From NCBI RefSeq assembly GCF_000429905.1, contig NZ_AUCT01000009.1:1-64000 (forward strand): a stretch of DNA of 64,000 bases, written 5' to 3'. Source of the DNA: Desulfatibacillum aliphaticivorans DSM 15576 (lineage in GTDB: Bacteria > Desulfobacterota > Desulfobacteria > Desulfobacterales > Desulfatibacillaceae). The position numbers and the translations under genes are program-made. Below the pieces are notes generated by a model. It ran no database searches and was not told the origin of the DNA. It saw only the letters and a list, made by a program, of their open reading frames with translations. The stretch's first letter is position 1. Every line of letters begins with the position of its first letter. Shown in pieces: positions 36,773-44,841 of this stretch.

Positions 36773-36949
36773 GTTTCCGCCTCCGTATAAGAGTATTCAA
36801 GATTGAGTATTATTGACATTATAAGAATTCAAGGACGCACGTCAACAAGGCTTCTTATTTGCATGTTCGCTAAAAGAGGTTATATTTAATCAATTCGCGT
36901 CCCGAGAGAATAAAAAACGCCGGGGCCATGAAAGGAAAATTAAAGGCCC

Positions 36950-37933
36950 ATGTTTCCTATTCGAGACACCATCCCTTCCAACACTGTGCCGGTTGTTAAC
37001 AACCTGATCATTGCCGTGAACGTTTTGATCTTTTTGATGCAGTTGAGCTACGGCGAGGCGTCGTCTCAAATTTTGATCCACTATGGGCTCATCCCGGCCC
37101 GGTTGACCGTGGAGCAATATTCCGCCCATTTCACCTTATTTCAAAAGGCATTCTGGTTGATTTCGTACATGTTTCTCCACGGCGGATTCATGCACATTTT
37201 GGGGAACATGTGGATGTTATATATCTTCGGGGACAATGTAGAAGACAGGCTGGGGCACCTGCGGTATCTGGTTTTCTATTTGGCCTGCGGTGTTCTGGCC
37301 GCCATGGTTCATATTATTTCGGACCCATACTCCAAGCTGCCCACCGTGGGCGCCAGCGGGGCCATAGCCGGAGTCATGGGAGCCTATTTCCTGCTTCATC
37401 CCCGGGCCAAGGTGCTGACCCTGATTCCCATTATAATCATTCCCTTATTTTTTGAGATTCCGGCCTTTTTCTTTTTGGGCGTCTGGTTCCTCATGCAATT
37501 TATAAATGCCGCGGGATCAGCCTCCGAGGGCGTGGCATGGTGGGCGCATGTAGGCGGCTTTATTTTCGGCATGATTCTGGTTCCTCTTTTTTCCACCGTC
37601 CCCCAGATTGGAGCGGACCGCGCGGTGCGCACCGTAACCCAGCGCAAGCGCTCGCCCAGGCTCCAGGTGCTGCACCCTGAATCCGCGCCTTCCTCGGCGG
37701 ATTTGCACGGCGTGTTGAACATCACGCCTTCGGAATCTTTCCTGGGAGCGAAAAAACTGGTGAACGTCCCCTGGGGATATGAAAAGCGGCTGTTCACTGT
37801 GGTGGTCCCTCCAGGCATGAATCCGGGCGCCAAGCTCCGCCTGAAAGGCCTGGGCAAAGCCCGGTCAGACGGAACCCGGGGCGATTTGTATTTGGAGATC
37901 GCCCTGAACAGAAGATCCCAGGACCGCCAATAA
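36950..37933 (+). CDS. Rhomboid intramembrane protease fused to a DnaJ C-terminal-type domain
   Basis: 327 residues. Residues 1-220 form a rhomboid with about six helices: FLHGGFMHILGNMWML (oxyanion region), catalytic Ser in VGASGAIAGVMGAYF and catalytic His in WAHVGGFIFGM. Residues 250-320 (GVLNITPSESFLGAKKLVNVP, then LFTVVVPPGMNPGAKLRLKGLG and TRGDLYLEI) match the peptide-binding C-terminal beta domain of DnaJ/Hsp40. There is no J domain. The added domain would face the side of the C-terminus and could present substrates to the protease. Confidence 0.85.
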   Translation: MFPIRDTIPSNTVPVVNNLIIAVNVLIFLMQLSYGEASSQILIHYGLIPARLTVEQYSAHFTLFQKAFWLISYMFLHGGFMHILGNMWMLYIFGDNVEDRLGHLRYLVFYLACGVLAAMVHIISDPYSKLPTVGASGAIAGVMGAYFLLHPRAKVLTLIPIIIIPLFFEIPAFFFLGVWFLMQFINAAGSASEGVAWWAHVGGFIFGMILVPLFSTVPQIGADRAVRTVTQRKRSPRLQVLHPESAPSSADLHGVLNITPSESFLGAKKLVNVPWGYEKRLFTVVVPPGMNPGAKLRLKGLGKARSDGTRGDLYLEIALNRRSQDRQ

Positions 37934-38012
37934 TTAACGACTTTCCCGGAAAAAAGGGCGACCCGTTATGGTGTGAGAATAACGGCCGCCATGCGCCGCC
38001 AAGAAAAATACA

Positions 38013-38041
38013 TTCATATTTGTTGGTCCATGTTATATAAT
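38013..38041 (+). promoter_or_regulatory. Candidate promoter of the Crp/Fnr-epimerase-ThDP-MFS unit
   Basis: TTCATA (38013-38018), 17-base spacer, TATAAT (38036-38041), giving a leader of about 140 bases before the regulator gene. Confidence 0.4.
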
Positions 38042-38183
38042 ATTTAATGGTTGCACCCGAATTTTCTTTCTTTGGCCTTGATGCATGGAAAAATAATCCC
38101 TTATCGCCGCAGTCCATGAGCGGGATGAATCCCGCGCCTCAGATTGGACGGCCGGCGCGGTTAACGCCTGTTTTGAGGACAAG

Positions 38184-38798
38184 ATGCCCATGGACCCCAA
38201 TATCTTTTTGGAGCGCGTTCGCAAGGAATTGGAGAAATACGCCCCGATTCCCGATGACGAGTGGGAAAAGACCGACCGCACGGCGTTTACGCCGGTCCGA
38301 TACGAGAAGGGGGAGCATTTTCTACGCATCGGGGACGTTCCGGACAAAATGGGCTTTATCTGGTCCGGTTTGTTTCGGATTTTTTGCATTACCGAGCAGG
38401 GCGACGAGCGGATCATGGCCTTTCGGGGCGAAAACCGCTTCCTTTCCGCCTTCAGCCCCTTTCTGGAAAGCCAGCCTTCCTGGTACGGCATCCAGGCCCT
38501 GGAGCCCAGCATTTTACTTTGCTTTGACCTGCAGCAATACCAGCGCCTCATGGCCGGCCATCCCTGCTGGTGCCAAATCAGCCGAAAATACGTTGAAAAT
38601 CTTTTCATCGAAAAAGAAAGGCGGGAGCGGGATTTCCTGACCGAAAACGCCGAAACCCGGTATTTGAATTTCTTGCGGGAATATCCCGGCCTTGAAGACA
38701 GAGCGCCGCAATATCAGATCGCTTCCTATCTTGGAATCACCCCCGTGGCCTTAAGCCGCATCCGAAAAGCCCTTCGCAAAAAAAATCAAATCTCTTAA
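38184..38798 (+). CDS. Crp/Fnr-family transcription regulator
   Basis: 204 residues. The cyclic-nucleotide-binding-like domain (GEHFLRIGDVPDKMGFIWSGLFRIFCI) is followed by a C-terminal HTH with YQIASYLGITPVALSRIRKAL. It lacks the N-terminal Cys cluster of FNR. It is encoded just before an epimerase/ThDP-enzyme/MFS cluster in the same direction and probably controls it. GAGG lies five bases before the ATG. Confidence 0.88.
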   Translation: MPMDPNIFLERVRKELEKYAPIPDDEWEKTDRTAFTPVRYEKGEHFLRIGDVPDKMGFIWSGLFRIFCITEQGDERIMAFRGENRFLSAFSPFLESQPSWYGIQALEPSILLCFDLQQYQRLMAGHPCWCQISRKYVENLFIEKERRERDFLTENAETRYLNFLREYPGLEDRAPQYQIASYLGITPVALSRIRKALRKKNQIS

Positions 38799-38919
38799 CA
38801 TAGGTTAATGCCCTAACCCTAGTCCTGACCTAAACTTTCCGTAAATTAAGCGCAACGCCGATTAATCCGGCGCCGCCTCTCGCGGCGGAAGAACAGTCGG
38901 CTTGACGACGGGAGGTTTT

Positions 38920-39900
38920 ATGAAAAAGGCATTCATCACCGGCGCCACCGGTTTTCTTGGGTTGAATCTTATCGAGGAGCTGAGCCGTCAGGATTGGGAA
39001 ATCCATGCTCTGCATCTGCCGGGCGAGGACCTTGGGCAGCTGTTACGGTTTCAGGTTCAAGCCATAGCCGGCGACATCCTTGATCCCGGCTCCATCAAAA
39101 AGGCTTTGCCGAAAGACGTGGACGCGGTCTTTCACTTGGCCGGGGACACCAGCACTTGGTCCAAAAACAACGCCCGCCAGTGGAAAATTAACGTTGACGG
39201 AACCATTAACGTCCTGAACGCGGCCGTCGCCCAAAACGCGGGCCGGTTCATTTACACCTCGTCCATCTCCGCTTTCGGCTTCCACAACGGCCCCATGTCG
39301 GAAGCCACCATCTCCACCGCCAAGGAATCCGGCGTGAATTATCACCTGAGCAAATTCATCGCTGAGCAGGAAATCAGGAAAAAAGCCAACCTAATCCGCT
39401 CGGTAATCCTTAATCCCTGCAACGTCATCGGCCCTTACGACCGGGTCAACTGGGCTCAAACCATCAAGGCCGTGCATCAGGATCGCGTGCCAGGCTATCC
39501 CCCGGGGACGGGCACTTTCGCCCATGTCAGGGACATCGCCGCCGCTCATATCGCCGCAGCCGAGCATGAAAACCCGGAGATCCAATACGTCCTGGGCGGG
39601 ACGCCTGCCGCGTTTGAGCAGGTGTTTGCCGTGATTGAAAAGATCCTGGGAATGCCTCATTCCGGCAAGCTCATCTCAAAAAACAAGCTCAAAGCGTTCA
39701 CGTACTTGCTGCAAATCAAGTCTTGGTTTGACGGCAAGGAGCCGTTGATCACCCTGGAAAAATATAAGCGCCTGGTGGGAACCCAGTTATGTCATGACCA
39801 GTTGGCCGTCCATGACCTGGGTCTGCAAAAGGCGCCCCTCGAGGAAATGTTCACCGACAGCTACCACTGGCTGCGGCAGGAAAACCTTTTGAACGATTAA
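38920..39900 (+). CDS. NAD-dependent epimerase/dehydratase (extended SDR)
   Basis: 326 residues: ITGATGFLGLNLIEEL (Rossmann motif), VFHLAGDTSTW, then SSISAFGFHNG and the Tyr-x3-Lys motif YHLSK. The start at 38920 has GGGAGG; a frame from 38902 was not used. It may be a dihydroflavonol-reductase-like or sugar epimerase; the substrate cannot be told. Followed at 11 bases by the ThDP enzyme. Confidence 0.85.
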   Translation: MKKAFITGATGFLGLNLIEELSRQDWEIHALHLPGEDLGQLLRFQVQAIAGDILDPGSIKKALPKDVDAVFHLAGDTSTWSKNNARQWKINVDGTINVLNAAVAQNAGRFIYTSSISAFGFHNGPMSEATISTAKESGVNYHLSKFIAEQEIRKKANLIRSVILNPCNVIGPYDRVNWAQTIKAVHQDRVPGYPPGTGTFAHVRDIAAAHIAAAEHENPEIQYVLGGTPAAFEQVFAVIEKILGMPHSGKLISKNKLKAFTYLLQIKSWFDGKEPLITLEKYKRLVGTQLCHDQLAVHDLGLQKAPLEEMFTDSYHWLRQENLLND

Positions 39901-39911
39901 TGGAGGATATC

Positions 39912-41621
39912 ATGGAAAACGAACCTAAAAACTTGAAGAAGGGCTGGGAGCTCATCGCTGAAGCCTTTGCCCAAAAGGGCGTGGAATACCTCTTTACCGT
40001 GCCGGGGGAAAGCATTTCCCCCATTCAGCGCGCTGCGGAAGCCTCCGGCATCCCCATCGTCTCCGCCCGGCACGAGCAGGCTGCAACCTTTATGGCGGAA
40101 ACTTACGGCCGCATGACAGGCAAGCCGGGTTTGGTTGCCGTCACTTTCGGCCCCGGCTTCACCAACACGTTGTCGGCGATTCAAAACGCCAACCTGTCCA
40201 ACTCGCCGCTCATCCTCATGGCCGGAGCCCACGGCGCTCCATCCCCGGACCGGCTGGGCCTGCAGGATATGAAGCAGGAGCCCATCATCGAATCCATCGT
40301 CAAAAAATCCCTGGTGTGCCGCCAGACCGAACGCCTGCCGGATTATATCGACATGGCTTTTCGCTACGCAGGAACCGGCAGGCCGGGGCCCGTCTTTCTG
40401 GAACTGCCCATCGACGTCCTGGACGGCGCCGTGGAATCCGAAAATGCCGTACGGCTTCACACCGAGGTTGCGTCGCGGCCCATCGATCCCAACGACGTTG
40501 TAAAAATGATGACCCTGATAAAGGAGTCTCTAAAACCCGTCATCATGGCGGGCAGCGGGGCCTACTTCTCCCAGGCCGGGCCGGAACTGGCCCAGTTCGT
40601 GGAAAAGGCCGGCATCCCGGTTTTCACCGGAAAATTCGGCCGGGGAATCGTTCCGGACTCCCATCCCCTGTGCTTTGAATCGTCGGTGGGCCTTAGGCCG
40701 GGCGCCGCAGCGCTGGCGACCATCGACTCCGACTGCATCATCCTGTTGGGAAATCGCCTGTGCCTATACAACGCCACTGGCTCCCTGTATCGGCCGGACG
40801 CAAAAATCATTCAGGTGGACATTGAACCCGAGGAAATCGGCCGGAATCGCTCCGTGGACGCGGCCATTTTCGGGGATGTCAAACGGCTGCTGGAGGCGTG
40901 CACCCATTGGATTGACGCCAAAGGCGCCGGAGAATCTCTTCGGGAGCGCTTCGCTCCCTGGATCGCGCAACTGCAGAAGGAGCATGACAATAACAAGGAA
41001 TTGTCCAAGTTTCATTATACAAGCGATCAGGTCCCCATCCACCCGGCCAGGCTCGCCAAGGAAATCGACCGGTTCATGGACCGGCCCGACGACATCATCG
41101 TCTACGACGGCGGCGATATGCCCACCTGGATGCTGTCCTACCGCACCTGCGAGGCGCCCTGGAACGAAATGGCCTCCGGCCTCTACGGCTGCCTCGGCTG
41201 CGGCCTGCCTTACGCCGCCGCGTCCAAGCTCATCCGCCCCCAAAGCCGGGTCATGCTGTGCACCGGAGACGGGTCCATCGGCTTTAGCTTTATGGAACTG
41301 GAAACCTGCGTGCGTAAAGGCCTGCCCATCGTGGTCGTCATCGGCAACAACAATCTGTGGGGCATGACCGCCAACAGCATGATGCTGAAATTCAGGCATC
41401 ATATCCCCAACACCGTTGAGCTGGATTTCGTCCCCTACCACAAATTGATGGAAGCCATCGGCATTCAGGGCTTTTTTGTGGAAAATCCGGCTGACATCGG
41501 CCCGGCCCTGAAAGCCGCTTTTGACACGGGCGGCCCGGCCATCGTCAACGTCATGACCGATCCCAGCATTATGGGGCCGGGCTCCGCCGGACTGGCCATG
41601 ATTGCCGGCAACGAATTTTAA
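39912..41621 (+). CDS. Thiamine diphosphate-dependent enzyme (acetolactate synthase superfamily)
   Basis: 569 residues with the three-domain plan of the POX/AHAS group: N-terminal VPGESISPIQRAA and the activating Glu in ARHEQAATFMAE; central FAD/DHS-like domain; C-terminal ThDP motif CTGDGSIGFSFMELETCVRKGLPIVVVIGNN. Could be an acetolactate-synthase-like, decarboxylase or carboligase enzyme; no small regulatory subunit is nearby, arguing against ordinary branched-chain synthesis. ATG 39912 has GGAGG upstream. Confidence 0.85.
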   Translation: MENEPKNLKKGWELIAEAFAQKGVEYLFTVPGESISPIQRAAEASGIPIVSARHEQAATFMAETYGRMTGKPGLVAVTFGPGFTNTLSAIQNANLSNSPLILMAGAHGAPSPDRLGLQDMKQEPIIESIVKKSLVCRQTERLPDYIDMAFRYAGTGRPGPVFLELPIDVLDGAVESENAVRLHTEVASRPIDPNDVVKMMTLIKESLKPVIMAGSGAYFSQAGPELAQFVEKAGIPVFTGKFGRGIVPDSHPLCFESSVGLRPGAAALATIDSDCIILLGNRLCLYNATGSLYRPDAKIIQVDIEPEEIGRNRSVDAAIFGDVKRLLEACTHWIDAKGAGESLRERFAPWIAQLQKEHDNNKELSKFHYTSDQVPIHPARLAKEIDRFMDRPDDIIVYDGGDMPTWMLSYRTCEAPWNEMASGLYGCLGCGLPYAAASKLIRPQSRVMLCTGDGSIGFSFMELETCVRKGLPIVVVIGNNNLWGMTANSMMLKFRHHIPNTVELDFVPYHKLMEAIGIQGFFVENPADIGPALKAAFDTGGPAIVNVMTDPSIMGPGSAGLAMIAGNEF

Positions 41622-41643
41622 TCCTGATTGAAAAGAGGACGCC

Positions 41644-42912
41644 ATGGACCATCGTGAAACGACGCAATCGAATTACGGCCGATTTTCGGCCTGGTACATC
41701 CTGATTATCTGCAGCCTCCTATACATGGTCAATTATATTGATCGCCAGGTCCTGTCGATCACGGTGGTCCATATTCAGGAGGAGCTTGGCCTGAGCGATA
41801 CCTTGATCGGAATCATCCAGACCGTTTTCTTCATGAGCATGGCCGTCTTCGCCTTTCCGGCCGCCTATCTGGCGGATAGGTGGAGCCGGCCCAAGTGCGT
41901 GGCGATTATGGCCGTATTATGGAGCCTGTTCACCTTCATCACCGGCCTGGGGCGGAGCTTCTTGGGCATACTCCTGCCCCGGGCCCTGGTGGGCGTGGGC
42001 GAGGCCGGCTTTACCTCCGGCGGCATCCCCCTTATCGCCTCGGCTTTTCCCGAAAAAGCGCGGGGCCTGGCCATGGGGATTTTCAACATGGCCATTCCCA
42101 TCGGGTCGGCCATAGGCATGCTGTTGGGCGGAGTGATCGCCAGCACTTGGACCTGGCGGGCGGCCTTTTTTATATTCGCCATTCCCGGAGTCGTCCTCGG
42201 TGGGCTGGCGCTGTTGATGAAGGATTTTTCCAAACCGGACGAGATGGAAAAGAACGAAGATGACATCTCTTTTTTTCAGGCGGCGATTTCGCTATACCGC
42301 ATACCGACCCTGCGCTGGCTTTACCTGGGATTCGCCATGCAGAACATCACCCTGTTTTCCTTCCTGACCTGGACCCCGGCCTATGTCATGCGCGCCCATA
42401 ATGTGGACGCCACAGCAGCAGGCATGAAGATCGGCCTCATCGCCATGATGGCCGTTTTGGGGTCGATCCTGGGCGGGATTGCGGCCGACGCCTGGCAAAA
42501 GCGAAACAAACGGGGCCGCATGCTCACGGCCTTCTGGGGGCTGGCGGCGGCATCCGTCTTGCTGGTTCTTTCTCTAATGATGGAACTGTCCGGGATCGGC
42601 TTTGTATTGGGCCTGATTTACGGCGCGTCCTCGGTAATCCCCCTGCCGGCCATCACGGCAGTCACCCAGGACGTGGCGCCTTCGCATCTGAAAAGCGTGT
42701 CCTGGGGCATGAACGCCTTTTGCTGCTACGTCCTGGGAGGCGCCTGGGCGCCCATGATCGTGGGAGGCATATCAGACGTTCTTGGCGGCGGAGCCTCAGG
42801 CCTTAAAATCGCATTGCTCTTTTCCACCCTGGGCGGCTTCCTGGGCGCGGTTTGCTATTGGATCAGCTCCAAAACCTATCACGACGACCTGCAGCGCGCC
42901 GCGAAGGAATAG
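41644..42912 (+). CDS. Major facilitator superfamily transporter (spinster-like)
   Basis: 422 residues, twelve predicted helices. Signature loops DRQVLSITV near helix 1 and YLADRWSRPKCVA between helices 2 and 3, and GVGEAGFTSGGIPL in helix 4. It closes the Crp-epimerase-ThDP unit and probably imports or exports its substrate. The first copy of the 114-bp array just after it supplies a terminator. Confidence 0.88.
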   Translation: MDHRETTQSNYGRFSAWYILIICSLLYMVNYIDRQVLSITVVHIQEELGLSDTLIGIIQTVFFMSMAVFAFPAAYLADRWSRPKCVAIMAVLWSLFTFITGLGRSFLGILLPRALVGVGEAGFTSGGIPLIASAFPEKARGLAMGIFNMAIPIGSAIGMLLGGVIASTWTWRAAFFIFAIPGVVLGGLALLMKDFSKPDEMEKNEDDISFFQAAISLYRIPTLRWLYLGFAMQNITLFSFLTWTPAYVMRAHNVDATAAGMKIGLIAMMAVLGSILGGIAADAWQKRNKRGRMLTAFWGLAAASVLLVLSLMMELSGIGFVLGLIYGASSVIPLPAITAVTQDVAPSHLKSVSWGMNAFCCYVLGGAWAPMIVGGISDVLGGGASGLKIALLFSTLGGFLGAVCYWISSKTYHDDLQRAAKE

Positions 42913-42956
42913 TCAGGCGCCTTTGGCGGATGTATGGACGTCGCTTGCTGCATTAT

Positions 42957-43284
42957 ATGTAGGGGCTCTGCTTGCCGCGCCTGTTTATGGGCAGGGTCTC
43001 CCTGCCCGATTTTTTTGTCCGTCATTCCCGAGCGTCCCTGTCGGGAATCCAGCGTCGTGTCCTGCGCCAAATGTAGGGGCGCTGCTTGCTGCGCCCGCGT
43101 ATGGGCAGGGTCTCCCTGCCCGATTTTTTTATCTGTCATTCCCGAGCGTCCCTATCGGGAATCCAGCGTCGTGTCCAGCGCCAAATGTAGGGACGCTGTT
43201 TGCTGCGCCCGCGTATGGGCAGGGTTTCCCTGCCCGATTTTTGCCTGTCATTCCCGAGCGTCTCTATCGGGAATCCAGCGTCTC
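42957..43284 (+). repeat. 114-bp tandem array, about 2.9 copies
   Basis: Copies start at 42957, 43071 and 43185, exactly 114 bases apart, and differ at scattered positions. Each holds GGGCAGGG-TCT-CCCTGCCC followed by a T-run, then ATTCCCGA-nine bases-TCGGGAAT. No spacer-repeat structure, so not CRISPR. It lies after the MFS gene at the edge of an accessory region. Confidence 0.9.
42989..43016 (+). terminator. Rho-independent terminator of the MFS operon (within repeat copy 1)
   Basis: 8-base arms GGGCAGGG/CCCTGCCC, 3-base loop, then seven Ts, 76 bases after the MFS stop. Copies 2 and 3 carry the same structure, so three terminators stand in a row. Confidence 0.75.
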
Positions 43285-43295
43285 TTTTTTGTTTT

Positions 43296-43361
43296 TACCA
43301 CGGAAGACACGGAAAACACGGAAACAAAAATTTCCGCGGCATCCGTGCTTTTCGCGGTTTG
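43296..43361. repeat. Imperfect palindrome of the ACCACGGA-type dispersed repeat
   Basis: The stretch reads CCACGGAAGACACGGAAAAC with further CACGGAA units on the left, and CCGTGCTTTTCGCGGTT on the right, a long imperfect inverted repeat. Similar CACGAAG-rich elements are scattered in many environmental bacterial genomes. Confidence 0.6.
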
Positions 43362-43457
43362 ACATTTTTGTCGGGTCGCTTCGCACGAGAACGCCGAAAT
43401 CCGCATCACTCCCGATGCCTCATATCACCCCGGATTTCATTTTTTCCCAAACCGGCT

Positions 43458-43530
43458 CCGCATGACCCGACCTACGATTATTGGTTAAATTAACGTTATT
43501 TCAATATGTTGCGTAGGTCGGGTTACGCGG
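43458..43530. repeat. Inverted pair of GTAGGTCGGGT-type repeats
   Basis: Arms at 43458-43476 (CCGCATGACCCGACCTACG) and 43512-43530 match as inverted repeats at 17 of 19 positions across a 35-base AT-rich spacer. A related half-site lies near 43610. Confidence 0.75.
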
Positions 43531-43710
43531 CGCTGGACAAATGAACCTTGAATCATAAAAATGCATTTTCGCCGCATTCGAATTTAAAAAACGAAAGAAT
43601 ACGTGCGCAGCAACCCGACATTTTTGGCATGTGGAAATAGAGCCCTTTAAGCACATTTGTTTCGGCGCTTTCCGTGGTTTATATTCTTTTCGATCCCGTA
43701 ACACGGGTAG

Positions 43711-43737
43711 CCCAGGCAGAGCAGTATCCTGCCTGGG
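43711..43737. repeat. Hairpin with 9-base arms
   Basis: CCCAGGCAG, nine bases, CTGCCTGGG. It lies in a gene-free stretch (43500-43943) containing nothing else recognisable except repeat fragments. Confidence 0.6.
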
Positions 43738-43943
43738 TTGCGTAGCAACATGTTTTGCTGCCTTGCAGAAACAGGAGGCCAAAACCTCTACTCGAACGGA
43801 ATATCTTTTTTACGGTGAGATGTAAAACAAGGGCCGCCGACACTTTGTTTATAGGCGCTCCCTCTGGGGCCGACTTTTACCAATCTTGTCTGTAGTCGCG
43901 CCCCCCTGTGGGCGCCGTTTGAAACGCGCCAACCGCGTTAATG

Positions 43944-44047
43944 GCAGGCTCCGGGGGCCTGCAACTACACTGCATATCCATCCTTCGCCGCCCCAAAATA
44001 CGATGTAGCTCCAGGGCTTGCCCTGCGTTGGTTTTTAGCGGCGCCGG
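43944..44047 (+). repeat. Structured direct repeat, copy A
   Basis: Begins with a GCAGGCTCCGGGGGCCTGC hairpin, then CTACA..GCA.AT.CATCCTTC, TAGCTCCAGGGCTTGC and ends in GCGGCGCCG. Matches copy B at 44428-44513 along its length apart from an internal stretch of about 18 bases. Confidence 0.8.
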
Positions 44048-44122
44048 CAGCGGAGCTATCGGAACTGCGGTCGCAAGGAGGAATTTTCTTGATTTCAAGT
44101 GGTTAAATCGAAATTTGGAATG

Positions 44123-44365
44123 CTATCCCCCGAGAACTGCTTTAATGATTAAATATGCAAAGAAAAACGCAATGACGAGAGAGGCGATTCCTTGAATTAA
44201 TAATAATCTTACCTGCTTTTCCTTCTTTTTTATATTTTCTCGAAAAGATTCCGTTGTAAAAAAATCTGATTGTTTATCATAGGTTGGTCTATTGAATATT
44301 GCGTAACATATTAAAAAGATACCAATTACAAAGCAAAATAAACAAAATATGACTATGATGCCCAT
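44123..44365 (-). CDS. Small two-helix membrane protein
   Basis: 80 residues: helix IVIFCLFCFVIGIFLICYAIF, a charged loop with RENIKKKEKQ, and helix LLLIQGIASLVIAFFFAYLII. The ATG at 44365 has GGAG eight bases upstream. AT-rich and flanked by the two direct repeats, suggesting it came in as a small cargo. Function unknown. Confidence 0.6.
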   Translation of the reverse strand: MGIIVIFCLFCFVIGIFLICYAIFNRPTYDKQSDFFTTESFRENIKKKEKQVRLLLIQGIASLVIAFFFAYLIIKAVLGG

Positions 44366-44427
44366 AAAAAGTCTCCAACGGATAACCCCGGTAAGGGCCT
44401 TAGAGGCCGCGCGGAGCGCGTCCTAAA

Positions 44428-44513
44428 GCAGGCGCCGGGGGCCTGCGCTACATTGCAAATTCATCCTTCTTAGCTCCAGGGCTTGCTCTGCTTTAGTTTT
44501 TGGCGGCGCCGCC
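44428..44513 (+). repeat. Structured direct repeat, copy B
   Basis: Second copy of the element at 43944-44047, with GCAGGCGCCGGGGGCCTGC, the CATCCTTC block and TAGCTCCAGGGCTTGC. The remaining gap to 44673 is AT-rich and holds no recognised feature. Confidence 0.8.
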
Positions 44514-44673
44514 TACCTTAATATTGAAATCGGAGGCGTGAACAGAAATCTTTTTAGCTTTTGCAAGGCACCCTAAAAAGCCTAACAAAGAGATCGTGAA
44601 AGTCCAAGAGATCAAAAGTGAGCAATGAGAAACAATACTTGACAGGCAGTAGATAAGCTATTAGGCTATAATT

Positions 44674-44823
44674 ATGATTGATTTAATTATAAATACCCTG
44701 GCAAGCATATTCGCGGCAGCCGATAATATTAGCGATCTGATGTGTATCATTTCCTCATCCAGCTTCGCCCTGGCTTGGTATAAAAAAAATGCATTTAGTT
44801 GGTTTGCAATGGCGCATAGTTAA
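44674..44823 (+). CDS. Possible 49-residue hydrophobic peptide
   Basis: ATG to TAA frame encoding a mostly hydrophobic peptide (begins MIDLIINTLASIFAAADN, ends SWFAMAHS), 18 bases before the next gene. The ribosome-binding site is weak. It may be a leader peptide or chance. Confidence 0.25.
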   Translation: MIDLIINTLASIFAAADNISDLMCIISSSSFALAWYKKNAFSWFAMAHS

Positions 44824-44841
44824 CCAACACTTGGAATACAA

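Noticed and set aside
39912..41621. Calling the ThDP enzyme a biosynthetic acetolactate synthase (ilvB)
   Set aside because: No ilvN/ilvC neighbours and a transporter/epimerase context; superfamily name kept.
42957..43284. Possible CRISPR array
   Set aside because: Units are contiguous 114-base tandem copies with no unique spacers and no cas genes nearby.
42782..43465. Plus-strand frame over the 114-bp repeats with GNPAS-type repeated peptides
   Set aside because: The peptide repeats simply translate the DNA repeat (114 is divisible by three); it overlaps the MFS gene and has no start signals.
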